A DNA stretch of 64,000 nt, taken from positions 20,343,306-20,407,305 of the forward strand of contig NC_133215.1 in assembly GCF_040436345.1 (NCBI RefSeq). The letters run 5' to 3'. Below the pieces are notes generated by a model. The model saw only the letters and a list, made by a program, of their open reading frames with translations, ran no database searches and was not told the origin of the DNA. The translations under genes were made by a program, and so were the position numbers. Shown one piece after another: positions 12,238 to 31,269 of this stretch; the first letter of the stretch is position 1; each line of letters begins with the position of its first letter. The stretch is from Pagrus major (Eukaryota > Chordata > Actinopteri > Spariformes > Sparidae).

Positions 12238-12314
12238 TAACAATAATAATAATATGAATAATAATAATAATGTTATTATTATTATTATTATTATTAATAA
12301 TAATAATAATAATA
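12238..12314. repeat. (AAT)n-(ATT)n-(AAT)n palindromic array
   Basis: AAT units switch to ATT units after AATGTT and back again to AAT after ATTAAT. Each half is the reverse complement of its neighbour, so the array can form hairpins. Confidence 0.85.
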
Positions 12315-15300
12315 TATCTAATTCATAATTCTTATGCGTTCTGATGTTTTATTGGCTGAATGACATCAGCATCATTCAGTAGGATAATATTCACAGTTTA
12401 CATCATGACCTTCCTAAATTTGTCTTTTTTAATATGAACTCTGGTGTCTCTGCAGATGCTGCTGCTCACTAGGAGGCTCGCACATGCCCGACGGCCTGTT
12501 TGGAGAATGACCAGTTGATTGGAAAATCACCAGAATGCGCCTCTAAACCCCAAATAATCCCACGACACGATTTTTTCCTTAACCCTTAATTAAATTTACA
12601 AACAACAGTTTGTACAGTGAGAGCGCACTGTGTACTCAGCAGGAGCAGCCACAGAGCCCGGAGGCTGCAGGAGGCCACACACATTTTCTACAAGCTGCAG
12701 GTAACAAAACTGCAGCCGGAAACATGACATAAAATCCAGCAAAGGTGTTTGTAAGAACGAAAAAAATGTGCAGATCTGTATCGTAGCTGTACGATCGAAA
12801 GGGACATTTGTTATTTGTATTTATTTGACACCAACATGCCCACTAATCAAATATTCAGCTCTTAGCTTTTTAAAGTAAAGTGCATGTTAAAAAATGGCTC
12901 GCAAACATATTTCTAAAATCGAAAAACTGCAACAAAAAAAAACAACTGCCTATTATCAGTGCATTTACCTGCAAAGCACACCTGAGGGCAAACTGCGCCA
13001 TTGTCAAGTCATTTAAAAATGTCACATAACCGCGTTGAGTTTATTCATCGTGTAAATTTATCATGAAGAGGAATTTTGAGGAAAAGGCCTCAAATTTAAA
13101 CAGACTGGACGAACATTAAAGTGTTTAAATGCCAGTAAAAGCGTGAAAATAGCAATAATTATTAGAAAACTGGCGAGTTGTTTGTTAAAAAACAAGTTGT
13201 GTAATTCATAAAAAAGTCTGATCACAAAAAAAGAGCCAAATTCTTTGAAATATGCTCTTTAAAAATCTGCTCACTGAATCATTCATTCTACATACAAGAC
13301 TTGCTTGTTTTTTTTGTTTGTTTGTTTGTTCTAATAATGTGGCTTAAATATAACTTATAACTTATAACCTCCCTCATCCTAATGCTGATGCACCATATGT
13401 TTGTAGCAGTTGACCTCATTTCAATTTCTTAAAATAATGTTATTGAAAATGTGGACCGCTGGTCTCAATCTAACTTCATCCTCCTGTCGTCATTTTCTTC
13501 ATGACATCCAAACCATCAACAATAATAAAATAACGCACACGGTTTGGTCATGAACATTTGATTTATCTTGTTAAAATTAAATTAAAAAAATGAGCCAGAA
13601 CATTTAACAAGTTTTATCCCTTTTTAATGTTTCTTGGAAGAAATGAAAAAGATTCAGTTGATACGTTCCAAAAGTTTCAAAACAAACTGTAGGAAATTTG
13701 CTGGCATACACCGGCCCTAATCATGTAAGGCAACCTATAAGTGTCAATTAGGCTGAGCTTTGGGTTAATGAAAGCCCTGAGCGGTGTATCTCACCACAGC
13801 CCCCTTAAAAACCAGCCATTACTGCAGACCACAATGGCTCTGATACCACACTGTTTTAAGACCCAGCATTTTGTGGGCAATAAGTTCCCTAAAGCCTCAC
13901 TGTGAGAGGAGAAGGGCACATTGTGGGATCAGACAGGCAAAGTTCAGACAACACAGAAGGACTTTTTCTAAGTCCTAAATGCTCGTCTGTAAACCCCTGA
14001 GATGAATCAGGGTGAACATTTTCCCTCAAAATTACAAGTTTTGGATTCCAGGCTGGAATACGACTGCAAACCGTGATTGACTTGTTGGAAGTAATCATCA
14101 GAGGAGAGACCAAGCGATAAATTGCTGGTCAATGGACGGCACTGAGGTGAATTGTGGCTGATAAATATTCATTCCTATCAAAGATGGACTTGGCGCCAAC
14201 ACTTGTTTACGAGTTTGGACGGACGGAGGGAAAAAAGGTAAGCAAGAAACTGAGATTGTGGTGCACGGACATATGAACTCTAATCAACAGGTACACGCTT
14301 CATCAGAGAGACTATTGAATAATTACGTGCATAATTATTTGAGCAAACATGTCAGATTATTTTGAGAGAATAATGCATCAGAAATCAATCAAACTGATGT
14401 TTTATGCACGGTATAAAAGTTAAATGTTTCCTTCTCACTCCCCAAACCAAAACTTAACACCCTGATTATCATTTACAAAAAAAACATGACAGGGTAGCAC
14501 GTCTCAAATTTCCAAGTGAAAGAGAGCAAAATGCTCACGTTTCACCTGTTTGTTTGGCTCACATCACAATAGATAGAAGGAAATTTCGTATTACAAAAGA
14601 TGATGGTGAGGCGAATATAAATGAGTGTTAACCAAGGTCGAAAAAACAAATTAAAAAAATCTCTTCAGGAGTGCTGACGAGCCTGAGAGGAACAGAAAGA
14701 CTCTCTCTTAATGTCAGATGGGAAAAAAATGCAAAACGAACTGACAGCTCACTCCTACAGCTTCAAAGTGTCGATATTTTATGCACAAATTTGCAAAAGT
14801 ACTCGCAGCTACTACTGCTATAACCACTATAAGGCACTGGGCCTACCAGCATCATAAAAAGTCAATCAAATAGATGTAAGAAATGAAGAAAAGCCAATAA
14901 TAGCTGAGCTGGAGAAATGGGTAACTATTATTTCCCAGCTGATAAGCCAAAGTTTAGATTGGTATCAGTGCCAGCAGTCCACAAAAGAACACTGCACAAA
15001 GTACAACACACAATACAAATACAAATCAAAGGCCTCAGTCCTGCTGCCACCTATTAAAAGCACTTCACTCTGACTCCTCCTGGCTGCAGCTCTACTGACT
15101 CCCAGCCTGATCTCACTGCCCTCTGCTGCAGCCAAGTCAGGGGAAAATTAAACACTCACTTGGCCTTATATAAAATATACTCTGCACCAAGATATCAAAC
15201 TGAGCGGAACTGTTTTTTTTCCTCTCTACAATCCTCATTCGTCTAAAAAGGAACGACCCTGAGGATTCTGCGTCTCCGTGCGAGAAGTGCAATAAGCGGT

Positions 15301-17427
15301 GGAAAGGGAAGGGGAAAAAACAAGGCTCTTTTTGTCTGCGGCGGCCGAGGTTTTTTTATCCCCGCATTGCCGAGTGTTGTCTAGCATTACAAATCTCAGC
15401 CCTGGCCTGGATGGACACAGGAGGGCTCTGCTGGCCCTGCTCACACTGTCTGCATCCTTTACGCTCTGCCATGCAAATAAACCCAAATGAGAGAGCAGCT
15501 GAGGGAGAGAGAGAGAGATGGAGGGTTGTTGAAGGGGGGAAAAAAATAAGATGGAAGGGAAATGAAGGAAGAGAGAAGTACGAGGAGGAAAGGAGGAAAT
15601 GTATGTGGCAAGTAAGGAAGGGAGGAAATGGACGGTTTGAAGGACTTGCATAGGGACAAAAAGAGAGTAAGTCTGTGTTTGTGTGCAACAGAAAGAGAAA
15701 AAGAGTGGGTGCTAACCGGCCATTGGAGGGGAGAGGAATGCCCGGCCCTGGCACAGGAGAATGGGATGGAGGGTGGAGTATGTTCACATTGCTGCTGCCA
15801 GCCGAGCACATTCCCTCTACAGAGTCATGGAGACTTTTTAACCTACAGATTATGAAGCTGCAGCCTTCAGGAGAGTTTTTTCCCACAAATATATAGGTCT
15901 AATAGTGTCAACGCCGTAGAGCAGAGGCCTCTAAAATCATCTGCTGAGGCCAAAAACAGATTGAACAATGTGTTTTTTTTAAGGGAATTTTAGTCTTTTT
16001 ATTTCGTAGTTATTCAGCAGTGATATACAGGGCATTTGGTGAAAAAGGTTCCCGGCCAGACACGAATAGGGAACATTGTGATTATGGTCTGTGCCTAAGA
16101 CCACGAAGGATGTCCCGAGCAGTTCATGTTTTACAGTATATGGCCGTACCATCATTCTTACAGAAATGTGACCTCAGGAAACCAAATCACATGTTATGAA
16201 ATGTTAAAATGCAATGTTAAAACAAACTAAATACACTGATCACATCATTCTTAATATTATGTATTCATTCAATCTGAGGGTTATTTGAGGTAAGTATGTT
16301 TGCAAGGTCATTCACACAGGCAAAAACAATAAAAACGCAAAATATTATAATGTAGAAAAATAGTGGACATAATGCCAGTGATTAATTCATACCTGTCTAC
16401 TGATATCTAACATCACAAAAGGCACATTAAGTCAAAAAGTGTGTGTCTATAACAAGAGAAACTCACCATCTCTCGTACCGCAACTGTCCACAAGTTAAAT
16501 TCTGGGGAAAAAAATCAAGCTTCCTTTTGTTTTGTGAGGCGTTTTCTAAAATGCATTCCTTGAATAAAGTAGTCATGGGGAACCTGTGTGGAGTTGCTCG
16601 ATGCTTTTTTTTTAAGGGGTTTGATCAGTGTGAAGCTCAGCTAAAGTGATCTCTGACAACTTATTGTTTGAAACCGTTAGAGAAAAAATATATAAATGCA
16701 TAAATGTCTTCTCGTTTAACTGCAATAATAGTGACAATAAATAACGCACACCAAATGTTGGGCCAAAGCTAATGAAGTGGAAAGCATTTATGTTCAATTT
16801 TAAGGTACTTTTATTTAATATTTCTATGCTATGAAATATTGTACTTAATGCTTGAGTCATTTTACAGATTAATATTCATATTTTAGTTTTATTTTCTAAA
16901 ATTTTAATAGATTCTTGTAGATTAAACTACACAACAGTATATAAAGCAGTGATTGATCATCTGCCATCTGCAACATTAAAATGCTGCTTTTGTGTTAATG
17001 AATCAGTTACAATGTTATAATAATATAATTTATTATAATAAAGGGGTTTTTTCATGTGTTTCATACTTGAAGTACATTTGGCTTATAAGACGTCACTGAA
17101 GTAGGATTGTAAATGCAAGAGTTGTACTTATTATCAAGTATTATTACACACAATGTTATACTGTTACATTTATTTAAGTAAAGGCTCTAAATGCTTCTTC
17201 CACCTCTGTGGTTTTAATGCTTTGTCAAGTTCCACATGTTTCACAGTGAGTGGTCAGTAAAGATTGAGAGTCAGAGTCAAACAGGAGAGTGTGTGAAGAA
17301 GAGCACGAACACGACGAGCCGTTTGTCTTTCTGGAGAAACACTTCACCTTTCCAAGAATCTGAGATGAGTGACGTGTGTCTTTGTGTGCACCGGTTATCA
17401 ATGGCTGACATTAGGCTCAGCTTTGAT

Positions 17428-17431
17428 AACA

Positions 17432-17481
<50 letters not shown>
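17428..17481. repeat. (CA)n microsatellite
   Basis: CA run with one CACCACA interruption near its start. Confidence 0.95.
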
Positions 17482-17483
<2 letters not shown>

Positions 17484-17870
17484 TTTTCAGTTCTGAGTCT
17501 GATATTTTGTGTGGATTCAAATAAAACCAGTTATTTTGTTATTGTTATAATAATAATCATCAAGACTGAAGCTTTTCGGTGAAGAATCAAAAAGTTGATC
17601 TATGAAAAATTGTTTTGATATTTAATTATTTTTCAAGCAAAAATGCCAAAAAAAAAACCATTTGCTGGTCTCAGCTTCTCCCGTGTGAGGATTTGCTGCT
17701 TTTCTCTGAATATTTTATTATTATTATTGTATTAATAATGCTGGTCAGACAAAAGACGATGTTACTTTGGACTCTGAGAATTTGTACATTTCATAGACTA
17801 AATTAATATTTGTTTAATTGAGAAAATAATCAGACTAATTGTTAATGAAAATAATTGTTAGTTTAACATA

Positions 17871-17873
<3 letters not shown>

Positions 17874-17912
<39 letters not shown>
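17874..17912. repeat. (TTA)n trinucleotide repeat
   Basis: Uninterrupted TTA units. Confidence 0.9.
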
Positions 17913-17916
<4 letters not shown>

Positions 17917-18245
17917 AACACAACCTCCTCTGAAGGACACAGTGACACGCTGCGGTCTGTATTTGTGTATTGAGTGTTGGTGAAGCAGGCAGATACTCCC
18001 TGACATCACTCCTCTTTGTGTCGTAAACAGTTAGCAAACGTGACCTGATGTGAGGTCATCTCGACTGCTGCACACACAGGCTGTCATTGTGTCTCCATGT
18101 CTCCACCCTCTCCGTCAGCGGGGACGACGTTCAGCACCGAGCGGATTTGTTCTGGGCCGGGCAGGTCAGCTGCGGGTGCAGCGTAAAAGTTAGTTAGTTG
18201 TCTGTTCGTGTGAAGAGGAGGAGGAGGGCGGTTGAATGGAGGTTG

Positions 18246-18312
18246 TGTGTGTGCGTGTATACGTGTGTGTGTGTGTGTGTATACACGTGTGTGTGTGTGT
18301 GTGTGTGTGTGT
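18246..18312. repeat. (TG)n with GTATAC/TATACAC interruptions
   Basis: Two TG runs separated by GTATACACG, preceded by GTATACGTG, so the interruptions are themselves near-palindromic. Confidence 0.9.
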
Positions 18313-19657
18313 GCTCCCCCAGGAGAAAAGAGGACTCCTAATCTGTTTTCCTGGCTCTTCTTTAAAGGGAGAGCAAGACACACTAGAGGCTCCCTCTGAT
18401 CTGCTGCCCCATCCATCCCTCACTTTCTCTCCTCCATCCCTCCTTTCCTCGCTCCCATCATCTGTCTCTCGTTCCCTCTGCTTTTAGCCCTCGTTTTCTC
18501 GGCCCCCCGTCCCTATGCTCTCTCATCTGTTGTGTTGGCCCGCTCTGGTCTTTGTATGGCGACAGCTCCCATCTCCAGATACTGCCTAAGAGCTCTGATT
18601 CCACTTAATCACTCAGTTTTTTATTAGTTTTCCCTCGCAGGGTATTTTGTGTTCTGAATTGCGTTTATCTATTATGCTGTTTCAGATTTATTGCTTTAGG
18701 AGGCAGACTGTGTGGCACACTACCCACCAATACGGTACACGATGCTGTGATCTCTCTACGTCTGCCCCTCTTTATGCCTGTCTGCTTTCATCCCTTCAAA
18801 ATTAAATGAACAAATACACAAGGAGGGTGCCGTGCCACACTCGCTCACAACTCCTCTCGTACTTTTTCGCATACTTTTTTATTAGTTTTCTTTTATTGGG
18901 CGTCTCAAGCTCTCAACCGCATTTATTTAGCGTGCAGTGAAGACCACAGGGGACCATAATGTGGCATCAGTTTCTCGGATGGTACTCTACACTTGGATCC
19001 ATCTGTCCTGGCATCTTTTGCGCCTCATTGCTTTACTTTTCCAATTTCAAAATAAAAATGAAAGTCACAGGTATGGCTGTCTCTGTGAGCACAGATGTCT
19101 GTCTTTGAAAGAATTTTCAGTAATTAGCAGAATATTTAGAGTGGCTTAGTCGTGACTGTGGCACCTTTAAATCACATTGTGTTCTAAAAAGGCACAGATC
19201 TACTGTTAATTATTCATTAATTGTGCACTATTGAGATTTTTTTTTTAGCAAGCAAACACTAATGCTTGAGGTCACTCTGTTGCCACGGCTTTTCGCCTCT
19301 TATTTCGCCTCAATAAGGAGACATGGCATGCATACTCAAAATATTTTGCCCCAAAATGGCGGCACACCATCCCGGCCCTCCATTTTGTTCTGTCACTGGA
19401 TCGAGTCTGGATCCTGCACCTGACTTGTTGGACCAGTGTTTGCATTTGAAAATACCCTCTCTCCATGCCCCGCTGTTACTATGCACCCCTCCTCCGGCCA
19501 TTGGTCACAACGGGTGCCGCTAACCGGTCGCACCAATAGGAAGGTGCCTTCTGATTGACGTTCCCTCCTTCTCCACTCTGCTTCCAGGGGCTTCCTGTGA
19601 CCGGGGGGGGGGAAACATGGGCGCTGGCCATCACCTCGACCGAATCCAGAACCAAAT

Positions 19658-19660
<3 letters not shown>

Positions 19661-19695
<35 letters not shown>
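19661..19695. repeat. (GA)n microsatellite
   Basis: Pure GA run followed by a GTCAGAGAGA tail. Confidence 0.9.
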
Positions 19696-19699
<4 letters not shown>

Positions 19700-20371
19700 G
19701 AGAAAGAGGAAGACAGAAACACTGGGCGAGCGTGCATGCATTCAAATAATTAAGACAAAGTAAGGAAGCATGATGACCGCGTAGATGAGGACAGCTCTTT
19801 TTTATGATAAAAAAAGAAAGAAAAAAGATTAATATTCATGACCCTGTCCCTCCCATCCAAATTCACCCACCCTTCCTCTCCCTCCCCACCCAAATCCTCC
19901 CTCCTCCTCACTTCCTCTCCCTTCCATTGGGTGGCAACACTTGGTAGGGCACATGGTGAGACAGCTGTTGCAGGGCAACATGGGCATCTGTGGTGCTACA
20001 TAGAGGAGAGGGGATAGTACGGGGGCTGTGGGGGGTGTTTGTGTGTGTGTGTGGGGGGTGCAGACAGCATCGAGAGAGGGAGATGGTACCCTCGCTCTGC
20101 CCTGTGTACATATGTGTTTGTGTGCGAGTGTGTCCTGAAGTTATAGGGATCATTATTGGATCGATGTGGAAAGGTACAGACGAGATGACATGTCTTCTTC
20201 TTCTTCTTCTTCTATGCCAAGCTATGGATGAAACGCAGCACCTGTCCTCCAAGCTAGGACAAAATTAGCATAAGAACACTAGGATGGACCGCTCCAAGAC
20301 TGGAGTTGGTGCCTTCAACACCTCACACACGCACACTTATGGACACACACACCCTTCTCCATGTCTGCATT

Positions 20372-25215
<4,844 letters not shown>

Positions 25216-25221
25216 ATAAGG

Positions 25222-25720
25222 GTTCAAATCATATCATTAGTAATGATTAACTAATGCATGATTGATGATGATTAAATGGATAAATTAATGCAGGATGCAT
25301 CAAGACTGTGCGATTTGTTCACAGTTGATATAATATATCATCAGAAGGAATGTTAATTCATCCAGGTTACATAAAAGTTTATTTAGCTAGCTGTTTTTTT
25401 GTATTTACAGTTTTTTTTTTCTTTTCTGTCAACCGCTTTGAGAAAAAAAAAATAGCTCCATATTTCTATGAGAACAGATTTCAGAGAGGCTGAGCAAATA
25501 CATGGGCCTGAAATAAAGTTGATGTAACTCGCATATCAATTCATGTATAAAGAAACTGTGAATGAACATTCCTTGACTCATGATGAACAAATCACATAAA
25601 GTCCAAGTGACTTGATCAGCTTTTAATGGCGAGCAGCAGACATTCATGATACATTCATGCACTAAATCATTATGAATCATCATGAATTAGTTAATCGTTG
25701 CTTAAGTATATGATTTGAAC
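25222..25720. mobile_element. MITE-like element with about 55-bp terminal inverted repeats
   Basis: The left end reads GTTCAAATCATAT...GATTAACTAAT...CATGATTGATG (25222-25276). The right end (25665-25720), read as reverse complement, gives GTTCAAATCATAT...GATTAACTAAT...CATGATGATTC. The interior is AT-rich and non-coding. No transposase frame is visible, so it would be non-autonomous. Superfamily undetermined. Confidence 0.55.
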
Positions 25721-26962
25721 TTTTATTAAGGGTTCTTGTTCTCTTTTAATGTTTTTGTATGCCATCAACCTCCCGGAGAATGCAGATGTAAATGAGCCTG
25801 TGTGACTAAATCTGGCACATTTACATGATGCACAGAAGTGCTCGTGTTAATTAATATGCACTGTCCCTTTTTAGATTAAATAAACATAAATAAATACACT
25901 TATATATAATCAGCAGTACACATGTGATAGTAATGAATGTAAAGGTCAGAGCCACAGCAGCCATGCTAATAATAATCTGTGTGTGTTTTGTGTCAAAGTC
26001 ACACATGACATCAATAATTTGCGTTCTTGTCGTGATAGTCAAATGGCTCCTTGACCTTAACATTGTGTTCGCTCAAAGTGAAACTACAATTTTGTGGTCT
26101 GGCCTCAGCAGTCACTGCACACTTCGGCGCAATTGAGCCTCCACTAATGTGAAATGAATAGGAGCCGAGAGCGACTGCAGCATGTCTCTAATTTTGGCCA
26201 AATCTTTTCCACACATAGAAACAAAGTTCTGATTTGAATTAAGCTGCTTAACCATAGCCTTTTCCTGAACTGTGTAACATATAACAGTTAGCCCTGTAAT
26301 TTATTTTTCTTTTCAGTAATAGAAGTGGCAAAAATGGTGCTTTGGTTTTTTTCTTTGTCTCTATTTAAGCCGGTGGTATGTAAAACCAACCATCGCATCA
26401 TGTCTAAATAGGAATTATTGTTGTGAAGCTTTTTAGAAAATGAAAAACTTCACCAAGAGTCACTGAAGACAGACTAATTATGCTCTACATGCTCTCATAC
26501 ACACTCTACGTCCATTCAATCCTACGGACAGGGCTTCTAGTGGCCTCTAGTGGTTTGTACATGATGTTACTATGATGTTCATCAACAGATTCACTGGACC
26601 ACAGCTGTGTCCCAAATCCATTCCTGGACCAACGAGGCGAAAATGAGAAATGATAAGATTGTGGAATCATTTGCTTAATATGTCAGAAAACAGGGGCATT
26701 AAGAAGGTTTTTCTTTGGGGTAAATCACACATTTCTCCACGGGCTTCAGAGCTTCGTGCTGTTTGAGGAAGCTAAATTACAATATTTTGCTTGTATAGTA
26801 ATATTTTTTTTCACAAGTAGAAGAAAGTTACTCGCTAGATGTGCCAAAAGATTAAAGGTTAAATTCAAAATGTTCAACATATATTTAAATAAGGCACAAT
26901 CATGGCACTGAACCTTTTGTTATAACAAACTTATCAAGGAGTCAAAGGTCTTTATTGGACAA

Positions 26963-27302
26963 TTAAAGGTGCATTATGTAGTATTGGGGAAGAAATTTTA
27001 ATCAGAAGAGAAAAATCTTCATTGACTGATTTTTCATGTCTGAATAAACTGAATAAACACACTGACCTTAAAGGACAACACAGTTTCATACTCTTTTACT
27101 TTGTTTGTATTTGGCGGACCCTGCCACCTTTCTAGCTTCAAACAGTGTTCTGGGGACCTTGTTTTCCTCTGAAAACAGCTTGTTTATTCACACACAGGAA
27201 AATATAATTATTTCTGAGTTTGTATTATCACCTCATTAATATTTTAAATATTAAAATTCTGAGTTTGAATTTCTTCTCTAAAACCACATAGTGCCCCTTT
27301 AA
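26963..27302 (-). mobile_element. TTAA-flanked MITE, family A copy 2
   Basis: Starts TTAAAGGTGCATTATGTAG and ends CCACATAGTGCCCCTTTAA. Read on the minus strand it aligns end to end with the copy at 7150-7508. Small length differences include an extra TTATTCAG unit and the loss of a short interior AT-rich segment. Confidence 0.75.
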
Positions 27303-30300
27303 GATCAGGAATACTTCATCTGATTTAAATCATCCAGGGGAATGAATCACACTTTACTCTATATTGTCCTCATTATGATGAGCTAAGAATATCTACATTA
27401 AATGAAATGTCTGTTCAAAATCCAGAAATGTTTTGGCACACCGACGATGGCAGAATGGAATGATTGTTTAATCTGAATGCCTATAAACTGGCTGCTTTTG
27501 TTCATAAAGCTTGTAAAGAACGTCAAGATGGTTTATTTGTTTAGTATTATTTGTAATTTATGTTTCTACTCTGGTTTCTGTTCTCTTTTCCTCAAAAATA
27601 ACGGCATCTTGTGAGCCTGTTTGTGCTGGGAATAATTTTTGTGCGTGACACAATAATAAAACTCGAACCACATAATTCGGCACAGTACTAATGGTCACGC
27701 TCATCATACTGAACCATTTTATACTCACAGGAAATAATACGTGCGATAGTGGATGTGAATCAAACTGCAACTTTGGAAAGAACCGACCAATTAAATGTCA
27801 CAAAGAGACATCAAAATGTTTTCCAAGATCTTTCTGGAGCTGTTTCACAACCGTGCTCCCCCATTTTCCTTTGTGCATTGTATTATTGATGAATAGTGCC
27901 CATCAGCAGCACACTCCAAACTGTATTTAGTTTGCACGCTCTGGTTTGAGTGTACTTTATTTTGCCAATTTTTCAGAGTAACGCGCCACATAGTAAAAAG
28001 CTGCTCAGAAAGTGTATGAAGAGTTGACTAGGTGATTGTTTTATAATGAAAGTGCTGCAGGACAACACATTTTTCAAATATGACCCGACATACAGACCAT
28101 TCAAGTAGTTTATTTACTGTGTAAATAATGCACATACAAGTGACCATCACTACATTCACTCAGACACCAAAAATCTACTAATACAACAGTTAACTTCATA
28201 AAACAACAAGTCAAACAACATGATATAATGAGCAATAAAATATGAAATGGAGTTTTTCTTTTTCTTTTGTCACGTAAATCAAGTGAGAAACAAGGCTTTT
28301 CTCTTTAAAGCGACTACAAGGAACTTTGTTGATTTTAGAGCCCCCCGTGGACAAAAGTGGTCGTGTTTCCACCGTCAAAACCACAAAATATAATGTCAAA
28401 AATAAAATGATCTAAAGACAAATCTGGAGGAGCAGGAGGCTGTTTTTTTTTTTTTTTTTCTTACTGGCTAACTTACTACTCACTGTACCTTTGCCTGGGA
28501 TAATGTCAACACAGGATCCTCCAGTCCAGTCTGTTGAGAAAAACTAAATAGAAATAGTTAATCTTCTCCCTGATGGTCTCGTTTGCTTATGTAGGTCTAT
28601 AGAGGCATCAGTATTAAATTGAGACTGTTTATATCATGTTAAAAACTATTTGGAGCAGCTTTAAGGATGACTTTAAACCTGCTTGTCACTGTGTATAGCT
28701 AATGGAAAGGTACCTGGACATAACAGAGATTTTTGTTGAATTCTGCCTCACATACTGTGAGGCTCCGTTGTTTTTAATGAGCCTGTATGTTTGTAATTCA
28801 GGTGATTTAGGTTTATAAAAAACATCAACAGAAAACTATTACTTCAGGTAGGATCATGCAGGAGTTTTTGTAATATTAAGGGAAAAAATGAAATGCACCT
28901 TCATTAGAATTTAAGTAAACGTTTATATAATTTGGAGGTTTCCCCCGAGTCGTCCATTGTCGCTCTGTCAAAGCTTTGTGTGACCTTTTCCAAGCTACGA
29001 GGAATGTGGATCATCTTGGTCTTTGCCAAAGTTTGCCTCGGTCCGCAAAAAGCTAAGAAAACACAGCTTTATCAAAATAAATCAGGCCAAAATGAACTTA
29101 TGGATGATGATTATCCAAAAAAAATGTAGGTTAAATTCGAGATTTTCCTAAAATGAGACAAATTCTGCTTTGTGGTTGAAACGTAATCAGGCCAATAAGA
29201 GGAAAGGATTGTGAAGGCTTTGGGAAATAAGCCTCTGACAAGTTCTGCAATTGCAGTGGATATGCGCAGTACTAATCTCTGTGCAGCTTTGCTTCACCCA
29301 GCACTGTAAAACACCCCACAGAGCTCAGGTCATATAATTCTCCCCCCTGCAAAAAAAAAAAAAAAATCCCTCCCTGGGACCCAGAACATGAGTTTAATAG
29401 TTATTCTTATTAGCTCGCACAACTGCTGGGAGCCTGCGAAATAAAATAGCTGTTTTTCTGTTGATCTGTTTACGCTCGCCTGAGGAACTTTACAACCGAA
29501 AGAGCCAAGACTCCAGAGCAAAAAAAAAAAAGCCTTTCTCTCTCTCCCTCACAGCCAAAGTGGACTTATTATGTTACTGATGGCAGAATTCCCAGTGTGG
29601 AATTAGGACTTTGAGCTCCGATAACGTTCCTGAATCCCAGCACGGCGCTGCTTTTACTGGTGGTGGTCACACACTGCTTTCTGTCTTGCCCTGAGCCAAA
29701 CCAACCGAGGAATTAGTCATTAATAGGGGGACAACTTCAGGCTGCTACTGTTTCCCAGACTGATGAAGAAAGAATATAATTGTAGAATGACCTTTGTGAT
29801 GGTGTGTGTGTGTGGGAGGGGGTTCAGAAATGTTCCCCTCTGTTTTTGAGAGTGTGTGTGACTATTTTTTGAATTATTCACCATATCTCTGCTCCATTTG
29901 AGCGTTTTGGTTCCTGTCTGTCTGCTCACCTGTCTCACACAGTCTCTATACCAGCTTTAGCCTTCAGTGTCCTCCTGCTCGTCTATTTAAAGCCTCTTCG
30001 TACCTCTTGTTCCTCACCGTTAGCAGCGTAGCCTCTGTGCCCCTGTGTTGCCATGGTAAAACAATAGAGTGCAAATCTTCCAATCTCCTTAATGTTCACT
30101 AATCTAATGAGTGCGGCGGGGATATAAAGCAGATTGCTGAGCATTACGTTTTACCATTAGAGACACAGCCACCAGCTATTTCAGCACTTCTGGGCTGTTT
30201 TTCCTCGAAAGCCCCCCCTCCCGGTCCAAAAAAAAATCAGATTTTACCATTATTTCTCCAGTATGATCCTATCGGCCTGCTGCGTCTTGGGTAGATTATG

Positions 30301-30368
30301 ATTTGGCATGACGAACAGTGTGGTTACTGCTGAGTGTGGGAGAAAGTGAGTGGGAGTATGTGTGACCA

Positions 30369-30372
<4 letters not shown>

Positions 30373-30436
<64 letters not shown>
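30373..30436. repeat. (TG)n microsatellite
   Basis: Pure TG run of about 60 bp. Confidence 0.95.
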
Positions 30437-30438
<2 letters not shown>

Positions 30439-31269
30439 TTAGACAGAAATGGCATAATAAGAAGCCAAGTTAATAAAGGGAAACAATTAGGACATAAAAG
30501 ATTGACATGGCCCACAGATTTTAATGCTCATGTCTTCACACACACTCATATAGACACACTCATTATCATGGTCTCATTGCTTCCCTCAGGCTCTCCTGAC
30601 AGGTGTGGCTCCCACACACAGATAAACATTCGCAAACACACACACTCTCAGTCGCACACACAGACCAGGCCCTACAGGGCATTTTCCCTATCCTGGGACT
30701 GCACAATGGGCACTTTGTACACCCCCTCCCAAACTCCCCACCCCAGCCCTTACCATCAACCCCCCACCGGCTTCCAGCACATCCCTCTTTAAATGGGAGA
30801 TTATGCAAATGAGCTCACACCACCGCGGCACCCCACATATAAGTGATGTGCATTCAGTGAAATCTATAGTCTGTCTACGGGAGCATGTATGGGAGTCAGC
30901 ACATGAATGTTCCAACGCACTGAGAGACGGATGTGGCCTAAATAAACAGTCGACGGTGTCCCAGGTGTTTGAACCACACTAGAATATTCTCCGTCAGTCA
31001 CACGCTGCAGAGCTTTATTGCTGCTTTTCATGTTCTGCTTTCATTTTTTTTTTTTTAAACTCAAATATGTTTTTGCAAATTTCTGCTTACACCACTAAAT
31101 ATATTCCTTCAGCTCGCAGGCGGATCTCTAGACTCACGGCTGAGAAAATAAAAGACGTTTCTCTGATCTGCAGCAGCTGTGAATGGACTGACTTACAATA
31201 TGGTGCCTGGAACAAATTAATTGAACAAGTTGTCAAAAATGTGTGTCGTATCAAAAGGATGATTAATTC

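Larger units (their letters stand above)
10355..20300. other. Gene-poor interval, AT-rich with scattered complex blocks
   Basis: No credible exon was identified. The open frames are short, lack splice context, or translate microsatellites. Contents: AAT/ATT array (12238-12314), (CA)n at 17428-17481, (TTA)n at 17874-17912, TG runs around 18246-18312, GA run at 19661-19695, and a CTT run at 20193-20213. Blocks with mixed composition and transcription-factor-like words (13690-13860, 14140-14230 with TATCAAAG and TTGGCGCCAA, 15460-15490 with ATGCAAAT, 18590-19150) may be regulatory. Confidence 0.55.
25721..31260. other. Gene-poor interval
   Basis: No convincing exon. Contains MITE A copy 2 (26963-27302), homopolymer runs (T at 28443-28459; A at 29349-29365 and 29520-29531), a (TG)n run (30373-30436) and the POU octamer ATGCAAAT at 30803-30810. 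Sequence around 28940-29700 and 30100-30300 is complex and AT/GC balanced, without coding evidence. Confidence 0.5.

Noticed and set aside
15235..15886. Minus-strand frames of 116-176 codons rich in Ser, Leu, Phe and Pro
   Set aside because: They read the complement of a GA/GGA-rich tract; three frames are open at once, which indicates composition and not coding.
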